DNA of 64,000 nucleotides from NCBI RefSeq assembly GCF_018614775.1, contig NZ_JAGGOF010000010.1, forward strand, positions 70,769 to 134,768. The letters run 5' to 3'. The notes under the pieces are model-generated. The model was given only the letters and a program-made list of their open reading frames with translations. It ran no database searches and was not told the origin of the DNA. A program made the position numbers and the translations under genes. How positions within the stretch are numbered: the first letter of the stretch is position 1; each line of letters starts with the position of its first letter. This stretch comes from Pseudomonas fluorescens. GTDB taxonomy: Bacteria; Pseudomonadota; Gammaproteobacteria; Pseudomonadales; Pseudomonadaceae. Positions 56,357-64,000 of the stretch are shown piece after piece.

Positions 56357-57277
56357 ATGTCACGTCGTCTTCCTCCTCTTTATGCGCTGCGGGCATTCGA
56401 AGCGGCGGCACGGTATAGCTCGTTCACCCGGGCCGCTGAAGAGTTGTCGATTACCCAGAGTGCGGTCAGCCGGCATATCCGAACGCTGGAAGAGCACTTT
56501 GGCTGTCGCTTGTTTCATCGCAGCGGGCGCAACCTGCAACTGACCGAAGCCGCGCGCTTGCTGCTACCCGGCGTGCGTGACGGCTTCATGGCCTTGGAAC
56601 GGGCGTGTCATACCTTGCACGGGGAAGATGGCATCCTGCGCATGAAGGCACCTTCGACCCTGACCATGCGCTGGTTGTTGGCGCGCTTGAGTCGCTTCCG
56701 GCATTTGCAGCCTGGCAACGAAGTGCAGTTGACCAGCGCCTGGATGGACATCGATTCCGTGGACTTCAACATCGAACCCTTCGATTGCGCGGTGTTGCTG
56801 GGTAATGGACATTTTCCCGCGGATTGGGAGGCCAGTTTCCTGTTCCCCGAGGAGCTGATCCCGGTGGGCGCGCCCAACCTGTTGAACGACCAACCCTGGG
56901 ATGCGCAGCGACTGGCCAATGCCGAACTGCTCCACCCGACGCCGGATCGCCGCGACTGGCGCAGTTGGCTGGAGCGCATGGGCTTGTCCGACCAGGTCTC
57001 GCTCAAGGGCGGGCAGGTGTTCGACACGCTGGAGCTGGGCATGATTGCTGCGGCGCGGGGTTACGGTGTCTCGATGGGCGACCTGCTGATGGTGGCCGAG
57101 GATGTCGCCCAGGGGCGCTTGAGCCTGCCCTGGCCGACCGCCGTCGCCAGCGGTGAGCACTATTACCTGGTATGGCCGAAAACCCGTCCGGGTGGTGAGC
57201 GTTTGCGCCGGCTCAGTGACTTTCTGCAGGGCGAGGTCAAGGCAATGCAATTGCCAATGGTGGAACGGCTTGGCTGA
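56357..57277 (+). CDS. LysR-family regulator (GcvA-like)
   Basis: A 306-residue transcription factor. The helix-turn-helix is YSSFTRAAEELSITQSAVSRHIRTLEEHFGCRLF, and the LPPLYALRAFEAAARYSSF N-terminus is typical of the GcvA/AmpR-like branch. I choose ATG 56357 with GGGAG eight bases ahead; an ATG at 56342 is possible. The effector domain (PSTLTMRWLLARLSRF) is complete. It is divergent from the MATE gene and may regulate it. Confidence 0.88.
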   Translation: MSRRLPPLYALRAFEAAARYSSFTRAAEELSITQSAVSRHIRTLEEHFGCRLFHRSGRNLQLTEAARLLLPGVRDGFMALERACHTLHGEDGILRMKAPSTLTMRWLLARLSRFRHLQPGNEVQLTSAWMDIDSVDFNIEPFDCAVLLGNGHFPADWEASFLFPEELIPVGAPNLLNDQPWDAQRLANAELLHPTPDRRDWRSWLERMGLSDQVSLKGGQVFDTLELGMIAAARGYGVSMGDLLMVAEDVAQGRLSLPWPTAVASGEHYYLVWPKTRPGGERLRRLSDFLQGEVKAMQLPMVERLG

Positions 57278-57464
57278 AACGTTGCAGTGTGTGTACTAGC
57301 CACTTAATATTATTTTCTTCCTGACCGTTCAAGTATTCGGCTGTGCTGCCGAATCCGTCACCATGGAACCCTCGTTCAGAAGGGCACACACCTACCTTCC
57401 CTTGGATAAAATGCCGAGCGTGCGACGTGATCAGGATGATCCGGTGTCTCGGCCAGGAGCCGTC

Positions 57465-59441
57465 ATGTCCCAACCCCGTGCCCGGATCGCCTCACAGCTG
57501 GGCCTTGCCCTCGCCGTGATACTGGCGGTCGTGATCTCCGGCAGTACCGTCTTCGCCCTCCGCTCGCTGGACTCCGCCAACCTTGCCACCCGTGAAGAGC
57601 ACCTGGCCAGCGAAGCGCGTCTGATGGCCGATCAGCTCAATACCTTCCACGGTACCTTGCGTGAGAGCACCCAGCGCTTGGCCGGCCTGTTCGAAAAGCG
57701 TTTCAGCGCGGGCCTGATCGTGCACCCGGACCAGCCGGTTGTCGTGGCAGGTGTGCAGACCCCTGGCCTGGACCTGGGCGGCGAAGTGCTGAACAACAAC
57801 TTCAAGGAAGTTGACGAGTTCAAGCAGATGACCGCCGGAACCGCCACGGTATTCGTGCGCAGCGGCGACGATTTCATCCGTGTCAGTACGTCGGTGGCCA
57901 AGCAGGATGGTTCGCGAGCCATCGGCACCGTGCTCGACCATGCCAGTCCGGCTTACGCCCGTTTGATGAGTGGGCAGAGCTACATCGGTCGCGTCTTGCT
58001 GTTCGGCCGTTACTACATGACTCAGTACAGCCCTGTGCGCGACAGCAGCGGCAAGATCATCGCCGCGCTGTACGTGGGTTTCGACTACACCGACGCGCAA
58101 AATGCGCAGTTCGAAAACCTCAAGCGCTTCCGTATCGGCAAGACCGGCTCGCTGGCCCTGCTGGATGAGCAAAGCAAATGGCTGGTGCCACCGGCGGGCG
58201 TCCAGGCCCTTGATGCCGCCGTCACCACGGTCGTCGGCCTGGTCAAGGAACCGGGTAAGGGCGCGTTCTGGAGCGACACTGCCGAAGATTTCTACAGCGT
58301 CGCCGTACCGTTCGAGGGTGGACCGTGGGCGGTGGTGGCGAGCATGCCGAAGGCCGAGATCCGCGAAGTGACCTGGAGCGTCGGTACGCAACTGGCGATC
58401 GGCAGCCTGCTGGCGATGCTGCTGGCGGTGGGCGCAGCGATGTGGCTGCTGCGCAGCAAGCTGGCACCTTTGGGCGATCTGGTGCGTCAGGCCGAAGCCT
58501 TGGGCGCCGGCGACCTGAGCGTGCGCCTGAACGTGTCGAGCCATGACGAAATCGGCCAGCTGTCCCGTGCCTTCAACCAGATGAGCCAGGCACTGTCGAC
58601 CATGGTCGAGCACATCCGCAAGGCCGCCCAGGAGGTCAACAGCCGTGCCCAGGCCCTGTCGGGGTTGTCCAGTGGTGCGTATGAGGGAATGGAGCAGCAG
58701 TCCGGTGAAATCACCAGCATGGCCGGCGCAGTGGAAGAGTTCAGCGCGACGTCGTTGAACATTGCCGACAACATGGGCAATACCGAGCGCCTGGCCCAGG
58801 AAAACGCCCAACAGACGCGGATCGGTCGGACTTCGATGGATGAAGCATCGTCGTCCCTGGAGCAGATTGCCGGCGCGCTGAACAGCACGGCCACGGTGAT
58901 CAACACCTTGGGCCAGCGTTCCCAGGAAATCGGCGGCATTGTGGGCGTGATCACCTCGATCGCCGAACAGACCAACCTGCTGGCGCTGAACGCTGCCATC
59001 GAGGCTGCGCGTGCCGGTGAGCAGGGCCGTGGTTTCGCTGTGGTGGCGGATGAGGTCCGCAGCCTGGCGTCCCGTACCCGTCAGGCCACTGACGAGATTT
59101 CCGGCATGATCAATAGCATTCAGCAAGAAACCGGCAACGCCATCAGCACCATGGAGCAAGGCAACCTGCTGATGCAGGAAGGCCTGTCGCGTAACGCCAA
59201 CGTGGCCTCGGCCCTGGCGCGGATCGACGAGCAAAGCCGCTCCGCCGGCCAGCAATTCGCCGCGATCACCACTGCCACCCAGGAACAGAGCAGCACCGCG
59301 ACCCTGCTCAGCAGCAACTTACAGAGCATCGCCATGGCGAACAGCGAACAACGCCAAGTCGTCTCGAACCTGGCGCTCACGGCCAAGGAACTGGAAAAAT
59401 TGGCCCAAGACCTGCGCCAAGAGGTTGATCGGTTCCGCTGA
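57465..59441 (+). CDS. Methyl-accepting chemotaxis protein with Cache-type sensor
   Basis: A 658-residue chemoreceptor. The start ATG 57465 has AGGAG ahead. A first membrane helix is near residues 12-32, a periplasmic domain of about 270 residues follows with the Cache-like [24 protein letters not shown] and [15 protein letters not shown], and the second helix is near 315-335. HAMP and the signalling tip [37 protein letters not shown] follow. The sensor fits the Cache_3-Cache_2 type, which often binds organic acids; the ligand cannot be named. No CheR-binding C-terminal peptide is seen. Confidence 0.9.
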   Translation: MSQPRARIASQLGLALAVILAVVISGSTVFALRSLDSANLATREEHLASEARLMADQLNTFHGTLRESTQRLAGLFEKRFSAGLIVHPDQPVVVAGVQTPGLDLGGEVLNNNFKEVDEFKQMTAGTATVFVRSGDDFIRVSTSVAKQDGSRAIGTVLDHASPAYARLMSGQSYIGRVLLFGRYYMTQYSPVRDSSGKIIAALYVGFDYTDAQNAQFENLKRFRIGKTGSLALLDEQSKWLVPPAGVQALDAAVTTVVGLVKEPGKGAFWSDTAEDFYSVAVPFEGGPWAVVASMPKAEIREVTWSVGTQLAIGSLLAMLLAVGAAMWLLRSKLAPLGDLVRQAEALGAGDLSVRLNVSSHDEIGQLSRAFNQMSQALSTMVEHIRKAAQEVNSRAQALSGLSSGAYEGMEQQSGEITSMAGAVEEFSATSLNIADNMGNTERLAQENAQQTRIGRTSMDEASSSLEQIAGALNSTATVINTLGQRSQEIGGIVGVITSIAEQTNLLALNAAIEAARAGEQGRGFAVVADEVRSLASRTRQATDEISGMINSIQQETGNAISTMEQGNLLMQEGLSRNANVASALARIDEQSRSAGQQFAAITTATQEQSSTATLLSSNLQSIAMANSEQRQVVSNLALTAKELEKLAQDLRQEVDRFR

Positions 59442-59521
59442 GGCTTCTGCAACCGCCGCGACCAGGCTTACCCCCACACTGTTTTGTGTCCGATCACAAA
59501 GCGTCCGGCCAGCTCGGTCAG

Positions 59522-59610
59522 TGTGGGAGCGAGCCTGCTCGCGATGGCGGTGGTTCAACTTGCACGGTGGTTGGCAGTGCCGACGCCTCGCGAGCAGGCT
59601 CGCTCCCACG
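59522..59610. repeat. REP inverted pair
   Basis: Facing REP copies in the 306-base gap between the chemoreceptor gene and the DUF4432 gene. The rest of the gap is the upstream region of the latter; nothing else was seen. Confidence 0.88.
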
Positions 59611-59747
59611 GGGTTTTGTGTTCGATCGCAAAATTTCGGCCATCCCTCCTGCGTTTCCTTTTTTTAGAGTAATTGCCGTTTTTAAGCTTGCTGAAACGTT
59701 TCTTCAGGACTATAAAAACCGCACAACTCCAATAAAAGGCCAAGTCC

Positions 59748-60962
59748 ATGACTCCGCTCAAACTCCTCGTTACCCTTGGCGCCCTGGGCGCTGCCTCCCA
59801 CGCCATGGCTTGGGATTACGTCCTGCTGGACACCGACAAAGCGGCTCAGCCCTGGCAAATCACCAGCCAGCAACTGGGCGTGAAAACCGACAAGCCTTTT
59901 TCCGTGACGATGCGCACCCTGCACGGCGGCCGCCAGGAAGGCGTCAGCGTTGTCGATATCGATAACGGCACCCTGAAGCTTTCCGTCGTCCCGACCCGAG
60001 GCATGAATGTGCTGCAGGCATCGGTCGGCAGCGTACGCATGGGCTGGGATTCGCCGGTCAAGGAAGTCGTCAATCCGGCCTTCATTGAACTCAATGGCCG
60101 CGGCGGATTGGGTTGGCTCGAAGGTTTCAACGAGCTGGTAACCCGCTGCGGCTACGAATGGGTTGGCCATCCCGGCATGGACAACGGCGAGTTGCTGACC
60201 CTGCACGGTCGCGCTGCCAACATTCCGGCCAACAAGGTCACGTTGCACATCGATGAAAAACCTCCCTACGCCATCACCCTGCGAGGCGAGTTGAAAGAGC
60301 AGGCGTTCAAGAAAGTCGATTTCTCGGTGCAGACCGAACTGGTCACCGAGCCGGGCAGCGTGACTTTCGCGCTCAACGACACGCTGACCAACAACGGCGA
60401 TTATCCGAAGGAATACCAGGCCCTCTACCACAGCAATTTCAGTACGCCGTTCCTGGAACAGGGCGCGCGGTTCGCGGCACCGGTGAAGCAGGTCTCGCCG
60501 TTCAATGACAAGGCCAAGGGCGACCTGGCCGATTGGCAAACCTACCGGGCCCCGACCAAGGACTACGACGAGACCGTCTATAACGTCGTGCCGTATGCCG
60601 ACGCCAAGGGCGACACGCTGACCGTGCTGCACAACAAGGCCGGTAGCCTCGGGGTCTCGGTGGGCTTCAACACCGCCACGCTGCCGGTATTTTCCCTGTG
60701 GAAAAACACCGACACCCAAGGCCAGGGCTACGTGACCGGGCTGGAGCCGGGCACCAGTTTTTCCTATAACCGCCGGTACCAGCGCCCTCTGGGCCTGGTG
60801 CCGACTATCGGGCCGAAAGAGCACAAACAGTTCCAGATCCACTACAGCCTGTTGGCGGACAAGGGCGCTGTGGATAAAGCGCTCAAACGCATCGATAGCA
60901 TCCAGAACGGGCAAAAGACCGAGGTGCGGGAAACGCCGCTGGTGGACCTGACCAAGCCATGA
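59748..60962 (+). CDS. DUF4432 / aldose 1-epimerase-like periplasmic protein
   Basis: A 404-residue exported protein. Signal peptide MTPLKLLVTLGALGAASHAMA ends in AMA-W. The body follows the galactose mutarotase fold as in DUF4432 proteins: VSVVDIDNGTLKLSVVPTRGMNVLQ, the GLGWLEGFNELVTRCGYEWVGHPG stretch, and the LHGRAANIPANKV segment with the catalytic-type His. GLEPGTSFSYNRRY is near the C-terminus. Substrate sugars unknown. It ends six bases before the convergent comM. Confidence 0.85.
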   Translation: MTPLKLLVTLGALGAASHAMAWDYVLLDTDKAAQPWQITSQQLGVKTDKPFSVTMRTLHGGRQEGVSVVDIDNGTLKLSVVPTRGMNVLQASVGSVRMGWDSPVKEVVNPAFIELNGRGGLGWLEGFNELVTRCGYEWVGHPGMDNGELLTLHGRAANIPANKVTLHIDEKPPYAITLRGELKEQAFKKVDFSVQTELVTEPGSVTFALNDTLTNNGDYPKEYQALYHSNFSTPFLEQGARFAAPVKQVSPFNDKAKGDLADWQTYRAPTKDYDETVYNVVPYADAKGDTLTVLHNKAGSLGVSVGFNTATLPVFSLWKNTDTQGQGYVTGLEPGTSFSYNRRYQRPLGLVPTIGPKEHKQFQIHYSLLADKGAVDKALKRIDSIQNGQKTEVRETPLVDLTKP

Positions 60963-60968
60963 TCCGGT

Positions 60969-62462
60969 TCAAGCGCTAGCCGGCCGATACTGCAACGCTT
61001 CAGCCAGGTGCTCACGGCGGATACTTTGCGCTTGCTCCAGGTCCGCCAGCGTCCGGGCGACCTTGAGCAGGCGGTGGGCCGCGCGCAGGGACAAGGTCAG
61101 CCGTTCGCAGGCGGTTTCCAGCCAGGCTTCGTCGGTTGTGGATAATGTGCAATGCCGACGCAAGCCCGGCAGGTCCAGGAAGGCATTGGCACAACCCTGG
61201 CGTCGGTGCTGATGCTCACGCGCCTGGGCCACCTGCTCGGCGACGGTGGCCGTGTCGCTGCCGGATTCGCGCTTGGGGTTCAGCGCCGTGGCTTCCCGGG
61301 CGACGGTCAAGTGCAGGTCGATGCGGTCCAGCAATGGGCCGGAGAGTTTATTGCGATAGCGCTGCACCATGTCCGGTGTACAGGAACAGCGGCCGCTGGG
61401 CTCGCCAAGGTAACCGCAGGGGCAGGGGTTCATCGCCGCCACCAACTGGAAGCGGGCGGGAAAGCGCACCCGGTCACGGGCGCGGGACACCACGATGTAC
61501 CCCGACTCCAGCGGTTCTCTCAAGACCTCCAGCACCTTGCGGTCGAACTCCGGCAGTTCATCCAGGAACAGCACGCCGTGGTGGGCGAGGGTGATTTCCC
61601 CCGGTTGCGGTTTGGACCCTCCGCCGACCAGCGCCGGCCCGGAAGCGGAGTGATGCGGCTGGCGAAACGGACGCTGCGGCCAATGGCTCAACGGCACGCA
61701 ACTGGCGACCGACTGGATCGCCGCGACCTCCAGGGCCTCGCTCTCGGCCAAGGGTGGCAGCAAGCCTGGCAGACGGCTCGCCAGTAATGTCTTGCCGGTG
61801 CCGGGGGGACCGCTGAACAACAGGTTATGCGCCCCCGCGGCAGCGATCAGCAGCGCGCGCTTGGCGCCGACCTGGCCTTGTACTTCATTCAGGTCGGGGT
61901 AGGGTTTGCTGGCGCAGAGCAGTCCGTTGGACACATAGGGTTCCACCGGGGTGTGACCGTTGAAGTGGGCGACCGCTTCGAGCAGATGATCCACGGCGAT
62001 CACCTTCAGGCCTGATGCCAGGCAGGCTTCCTCGGCATTGTCGCGCGGCACCACCAGCGTCCGCCCGGCCTTGCGTGCCGCCAGCGCGGCCGGCAATACC
62101 CCGCGTACCGGGCGCACTGCGCCGGATAATGCCAACTCGCCGAGGCACTCCACGTCGTCCAGCGTCAGGGTCGGCACCTGCACGCTGGCCGACAGGATCC
62201 CCAGCGCAATGGCCAGGTCGAACCGCCCACCGTCCTTGGGCAGATCCGCTGGCGCCAGGTTCAGGGTGATGCGCCGTGCCGGGAAATTCAGGCCCGAGTT
62301 GATGATCGCGCTGCGCACCCGGTCCTTGCTTTCCTTCACCGCCGCTTCGGGCAGGCCGACCATGGTCAACGACGGCAAGCCGTTGGCCAGATGGACTTCG
62401 ACGGTAACGGCAGGAGCCTCCACCCCCACCTGGGCGCGGCTGTGGACAATGGCAAGCGACAT
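60969..62462 (-). CDS. comM: Mg-chelatase-like AAA+ protein ComM/YifB
   Basis: A 497-residue helicase that promotes branch migration during natural transformation. The start ATG 62462 gives MSLAIVHSRAQVGVEAPAVTVEVHL with AAGGAAC ahead; the frame upstream is open but not coding. The N-terminal Lon-like domain, Walker A FSGPPGTGKTLLASRL near residue 215, the Walker B GVLFLDELPEFDRKVLEVLREPLE and the zinc-ligand-like NPCPCGYLGEPSGRCSCTP are present. Length equals the P. aeruginosa protein. Confidence 0.94.
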   Translation of the reverse strand: MSLAIVHSRAQVGVEAPAVTVEVHLANGLPSLTMVGLPEAAVKESKDRVRSAIINSGLNFPARRITLNLAPADLPKDGGRFDLAIALGILSASVQVPTLTLDDVECLGELALSGAVRPVRGVLPAALAARKAGRTLVVPRDNAEEACLASGLKVIAVDHLLEAVAHFNGHTPVEPYVSNGLLCASKPYPDLNEVQGQVGAKRALLIAAAGAHNLLFSGPPGTGKTLLASRLPGLLPPLAESEALEVAAIQSVASCVPLSHWPQRPFRQPHHSASGPALVGGGSKPQPGEITLAHHGVLFLDELPEFDRKVLEVLREPLESGYIVVSRARDRVRFPARFQLVAAMNPCPCGYLGEPSGRCSCTPDMVQRYRNKLSGPLLDRIDLHLTVAREATALNPKRESGSDTATVAEQVAQAREHQHRRQGCANAFLDLPGLRRHCTLSTTDEAWLETACERLTLSLRAAHRLLKVARTLADLEQAQSIRREHLAEALQYRPASA

Positions 62463-62815
62463 GAGTCGTTCCTTGAGTGAAATAGAAGGCCGCGTCCTGC
62501 GGCTCTTGAAGGTTAGTCGTGGACATGCGCTTCGGCGCGGCCGTTGAAGGGCTGAATGTTGGCTGGATGTTGCGCAAGCGCCGACTAAGGCGCAGAAGGT
62601 ATGCGTGGGCGAGATCAACGACAATCCAGCAGTTGCGCCACGTGATCGTTGAATAATCCATACGGTCATGCCGTGCCGTCCATTGTTGGCCAACTTTCAG
62701 GGGATATAACATTTGCGGAGTGGCGAAGAGCCGTCGCTCCTTCGTCTGGATTACACCGGAGGGGGAGATGCACCCATCAACGGGGTCGCTCCATGGGCGC
62801 TCCATAAGGACCCCA
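62463..62815. other. Intergenic region upstream of comM and chemoreceptor
   Basis: A divergent region of 353 bases without a supported gene; it should hold both promoters, none strong enough to mark. Confidence 0.4.
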
Positions 62816-64000
62816 ATGAACTGGCTCAACGATGCAAAATTCTCGACCAAGCTGATCACCTCGTTTTTCCTCTGCGCCTTGATCACGCTCGCCGTGGGCA
62901 TGCTTGGCGTCAGCGGCGTTTCCACCTTGTCGGCACGCTTGCAAACGGTGTTCAACAATAACCTGGTCTCGGTCGCCAATACGGCGCAGACCAAGACCAA
63001 GGCCGTTGGTCAGACGCGCGACATGTACCGCCTGTATGTGGCCACCGCCGGCAATGCCCCGCAAAGCACGAAGGATGAGTTCCTGGCGTCGATGAAGGCC
63101 AATCAGCTGGCCAGCGAACAGGCATTCGCCGCTTACCGCAAAGGAAACCTCGCCGAAGACGAGCGCCTGGCTGGCGACCAGATGGCCCTCGACTGGCCCG
63201 TCTATCAGGCCATGGTGCAGCGATACGTGGCGCTGATGGCGGCGGGCGATCTGGAGAACGGCCGCGTCTTGCTGCTGGGAGACTTGCAGAAGACCTATCG
63301 CAAGGTGATGGACCAGTTGACCATCATGATCGATTCCAATGACCGCCAGATCAATGAAGGCGTCCAGGCCGCTGCGCGTCAGGAGGCCTCGGCCAGGACG
63401 ATCCTGTACAGCGGCATCGTCATCGCCTTTATCGCGGCGCTGCTGCTGGGGGTTTTTATCAGCCGCCTGATCAGTCGGCCGATTGCCGTCGCGGTCGATT
63501 GTGCAGAGCGTATCGCCCAGGGCGACCTGACGCAGCACATCACCAGCAATCGTCGCGATGAGGCGGGTCAACTGCTCAAGGCCCTCGGCGATATGCAGGG
63601 CAGCCTGAGGAGCACCATCCAGCAGATTGCCAGCGCCTCGGACCAGTTGGCTTCCGCCGCCGAGGAGCTGACGGCGGTCACCGACGACGGCAGCCGTGCA
63701 TTGACCCGGCAGAATGACGAAATCCAACAGGCCGCCACGGCCGTGACCGAGATGACGTCAGCGGTGGAGGAGGTCGCGCGCAATGCCGTGAGCACTTCAC
63801 AAGCGTCGCAATCGACCAGCTCACAGGCCAGCAGTGGGCGCGATCAGGCGCGTAACGCGGTGCAGGCGATCAACAATGCGACCCAGGAACTCACCTCGTC
63901 CACCGGGTTGGTCAGGGATCTTGCGGTCCAAGTGCGCGATATCGGCAAGGTGCTGGACGTGATTCGCGGGATTGCCGAGCAAACCAACCTGTTGGCCCTC
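62816..64000 (+). CDS. Methyl-accepting chemotaxis protein (4HB sensor), cut by window end
   Basis: The first 395 codons of a chemoreceptor, continuing beyond the window. ATG 62816 has AAGGA six bases ahead: MNWLNDAKFSTKLITSFFLCAL. The first membrane helix is near residues 11-33, a four-helix-bundle sensor of about 150 residues follows, then the second helix (ILYSGIVIAFIAALLLGVFIS), HAMP (ISRPIAVAVDCAERIAQGDLTQ) and the start of the signalling domain, up to the tip sequence [13 protein letters not shown] at the window edge. It differs from the Cache-type receptor at 57465, so ligands should differ. Confidence 0.92.
   Translation, partial: MNWLNDAKFSTKLITSFFLCALITLAVGMLGVSGVSTLSARLQTVFNNNLVSVANTAQTKTKAVGQTRDMYRLYVATAGNAPQSTKDEFLASMKANQLASEQAFAAYRKGNLAEDERLAGDQMALDWPVYQAMVQRYVALMAAGDLENGRVLLLGDLQKTYRKVMDQLTIMIDSNDRQINEGVQAAARQEASARTILYSGIVIAFIAALLLGVFISRLISRPIAVAVDCAERIAQGDLTQHITSNRRDEAGQLLKALGDMQGSLRSTIQQIASASDQLASAAEELTAVTDDGSRALTRQNDEIQQAATAVTEMTSAVEEVARNAVSTSQASQSTSSQASSGRDQARNAVQAINNATQELTSSTGLVRDLAVQVRDIGKVLDVIRGIAEQTNLLAL

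Overview
The window is a chromosome segment from a fluorescent-group Pseudomonas. Crc is nearly identical to what I remember of the P. aeruginosa protein. Gene order runs recG-oxyR ... spoT-rpoZ-gmk-yicC-rph ... crc-pyrE ... argB-algC-dut-coaBC-radC ... rpmB-rpmG ... pauC ... dadR-dadA-ridA-dadX-pauR-cycB ... xpt-rep ... comM, which is the order I remember from Pseudomonas chromosomes. REP-type palindromes (tGTGGGAGCgrGCyTGCTCGCg) sit in many intergenic gaps, which is also typical of P. fluorescens relatives.

Layout. 1-1.4 kb: REPs and a DUF6124-like gene behind a foldable leader. 1.4-6.3 kb: SCP2-like protein, YbaK-HDOD fusion, RecG, OxyR. 6.6-8.7 kb: ExbB-ExbD-TonB. 8.9-16.6 kb: an epimerase, a lipoprotein, RidA, SpoT, omega subunit, Gmk, YicC, RNase PH and a DUF4870 protein. 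17.2-25.3 kb: GltS, Crc, PyrE, ArgB, AlgC, Dut, CoaBC, RadC. 25.4-28.7 kb: peptide-binding protein, L28/L33, an I78-type inhibitor, a cupin. 28.9-41.9 kb: polyamine and D-amino-acid catabolism (PauC, PuuB-like oxidase, DadR/DadA/RidA/DadX, PauR) with cytochrome c5, and an MFS transporter, a phospholipase D-like lipoprotein and a MocR regulator among them. 48.1-64 kb: acetyl-CoA hydrolase, Xpt, Rep, a GGDEF-EAL protein, a MATE exporter, a LysR regulator, two chemoreceptors (the second cut by the window end), a DUF4432 epimerase-like protein and ComM.

The outstanding region is 41,990-47,640, an AT-rich minus-strand operon placed between cycB and the acetyl-CoA hydrolase gene. It reads as a class II lanthipeptide-like (LanM) locus of unusual build. 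In order it holds a 60-residue precursor with a six-cysteine tail; an attenuator-like hairpin; a LanM split by one in-frame TAA exactly between its dehydratase and cyclase halves; two stand-alone six-helix ABC exporter membrane domains; and a soluble ATPase of the COG3910 type in place of a transporter nucleotide-binding domain. No C39 peptidase/LanT and no double-glycine leader is visible. The cyclase half has Ser where the first zinc-binding Cys should be, and the kinase half has Thr in place of the conserved His of its DxHxxN signature. Either this is a decaying lanthipeptide locus or it is a divergent peptide-modification and export system; the very tight gene junctions and otherwise open frames keep the second option alive.

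Starts given here were often moved downstream of the longest open frame, to the codon with a ribosome binding site or the expected family N-terminus. Functional calls rest on motifs and family memory; no searches were run.
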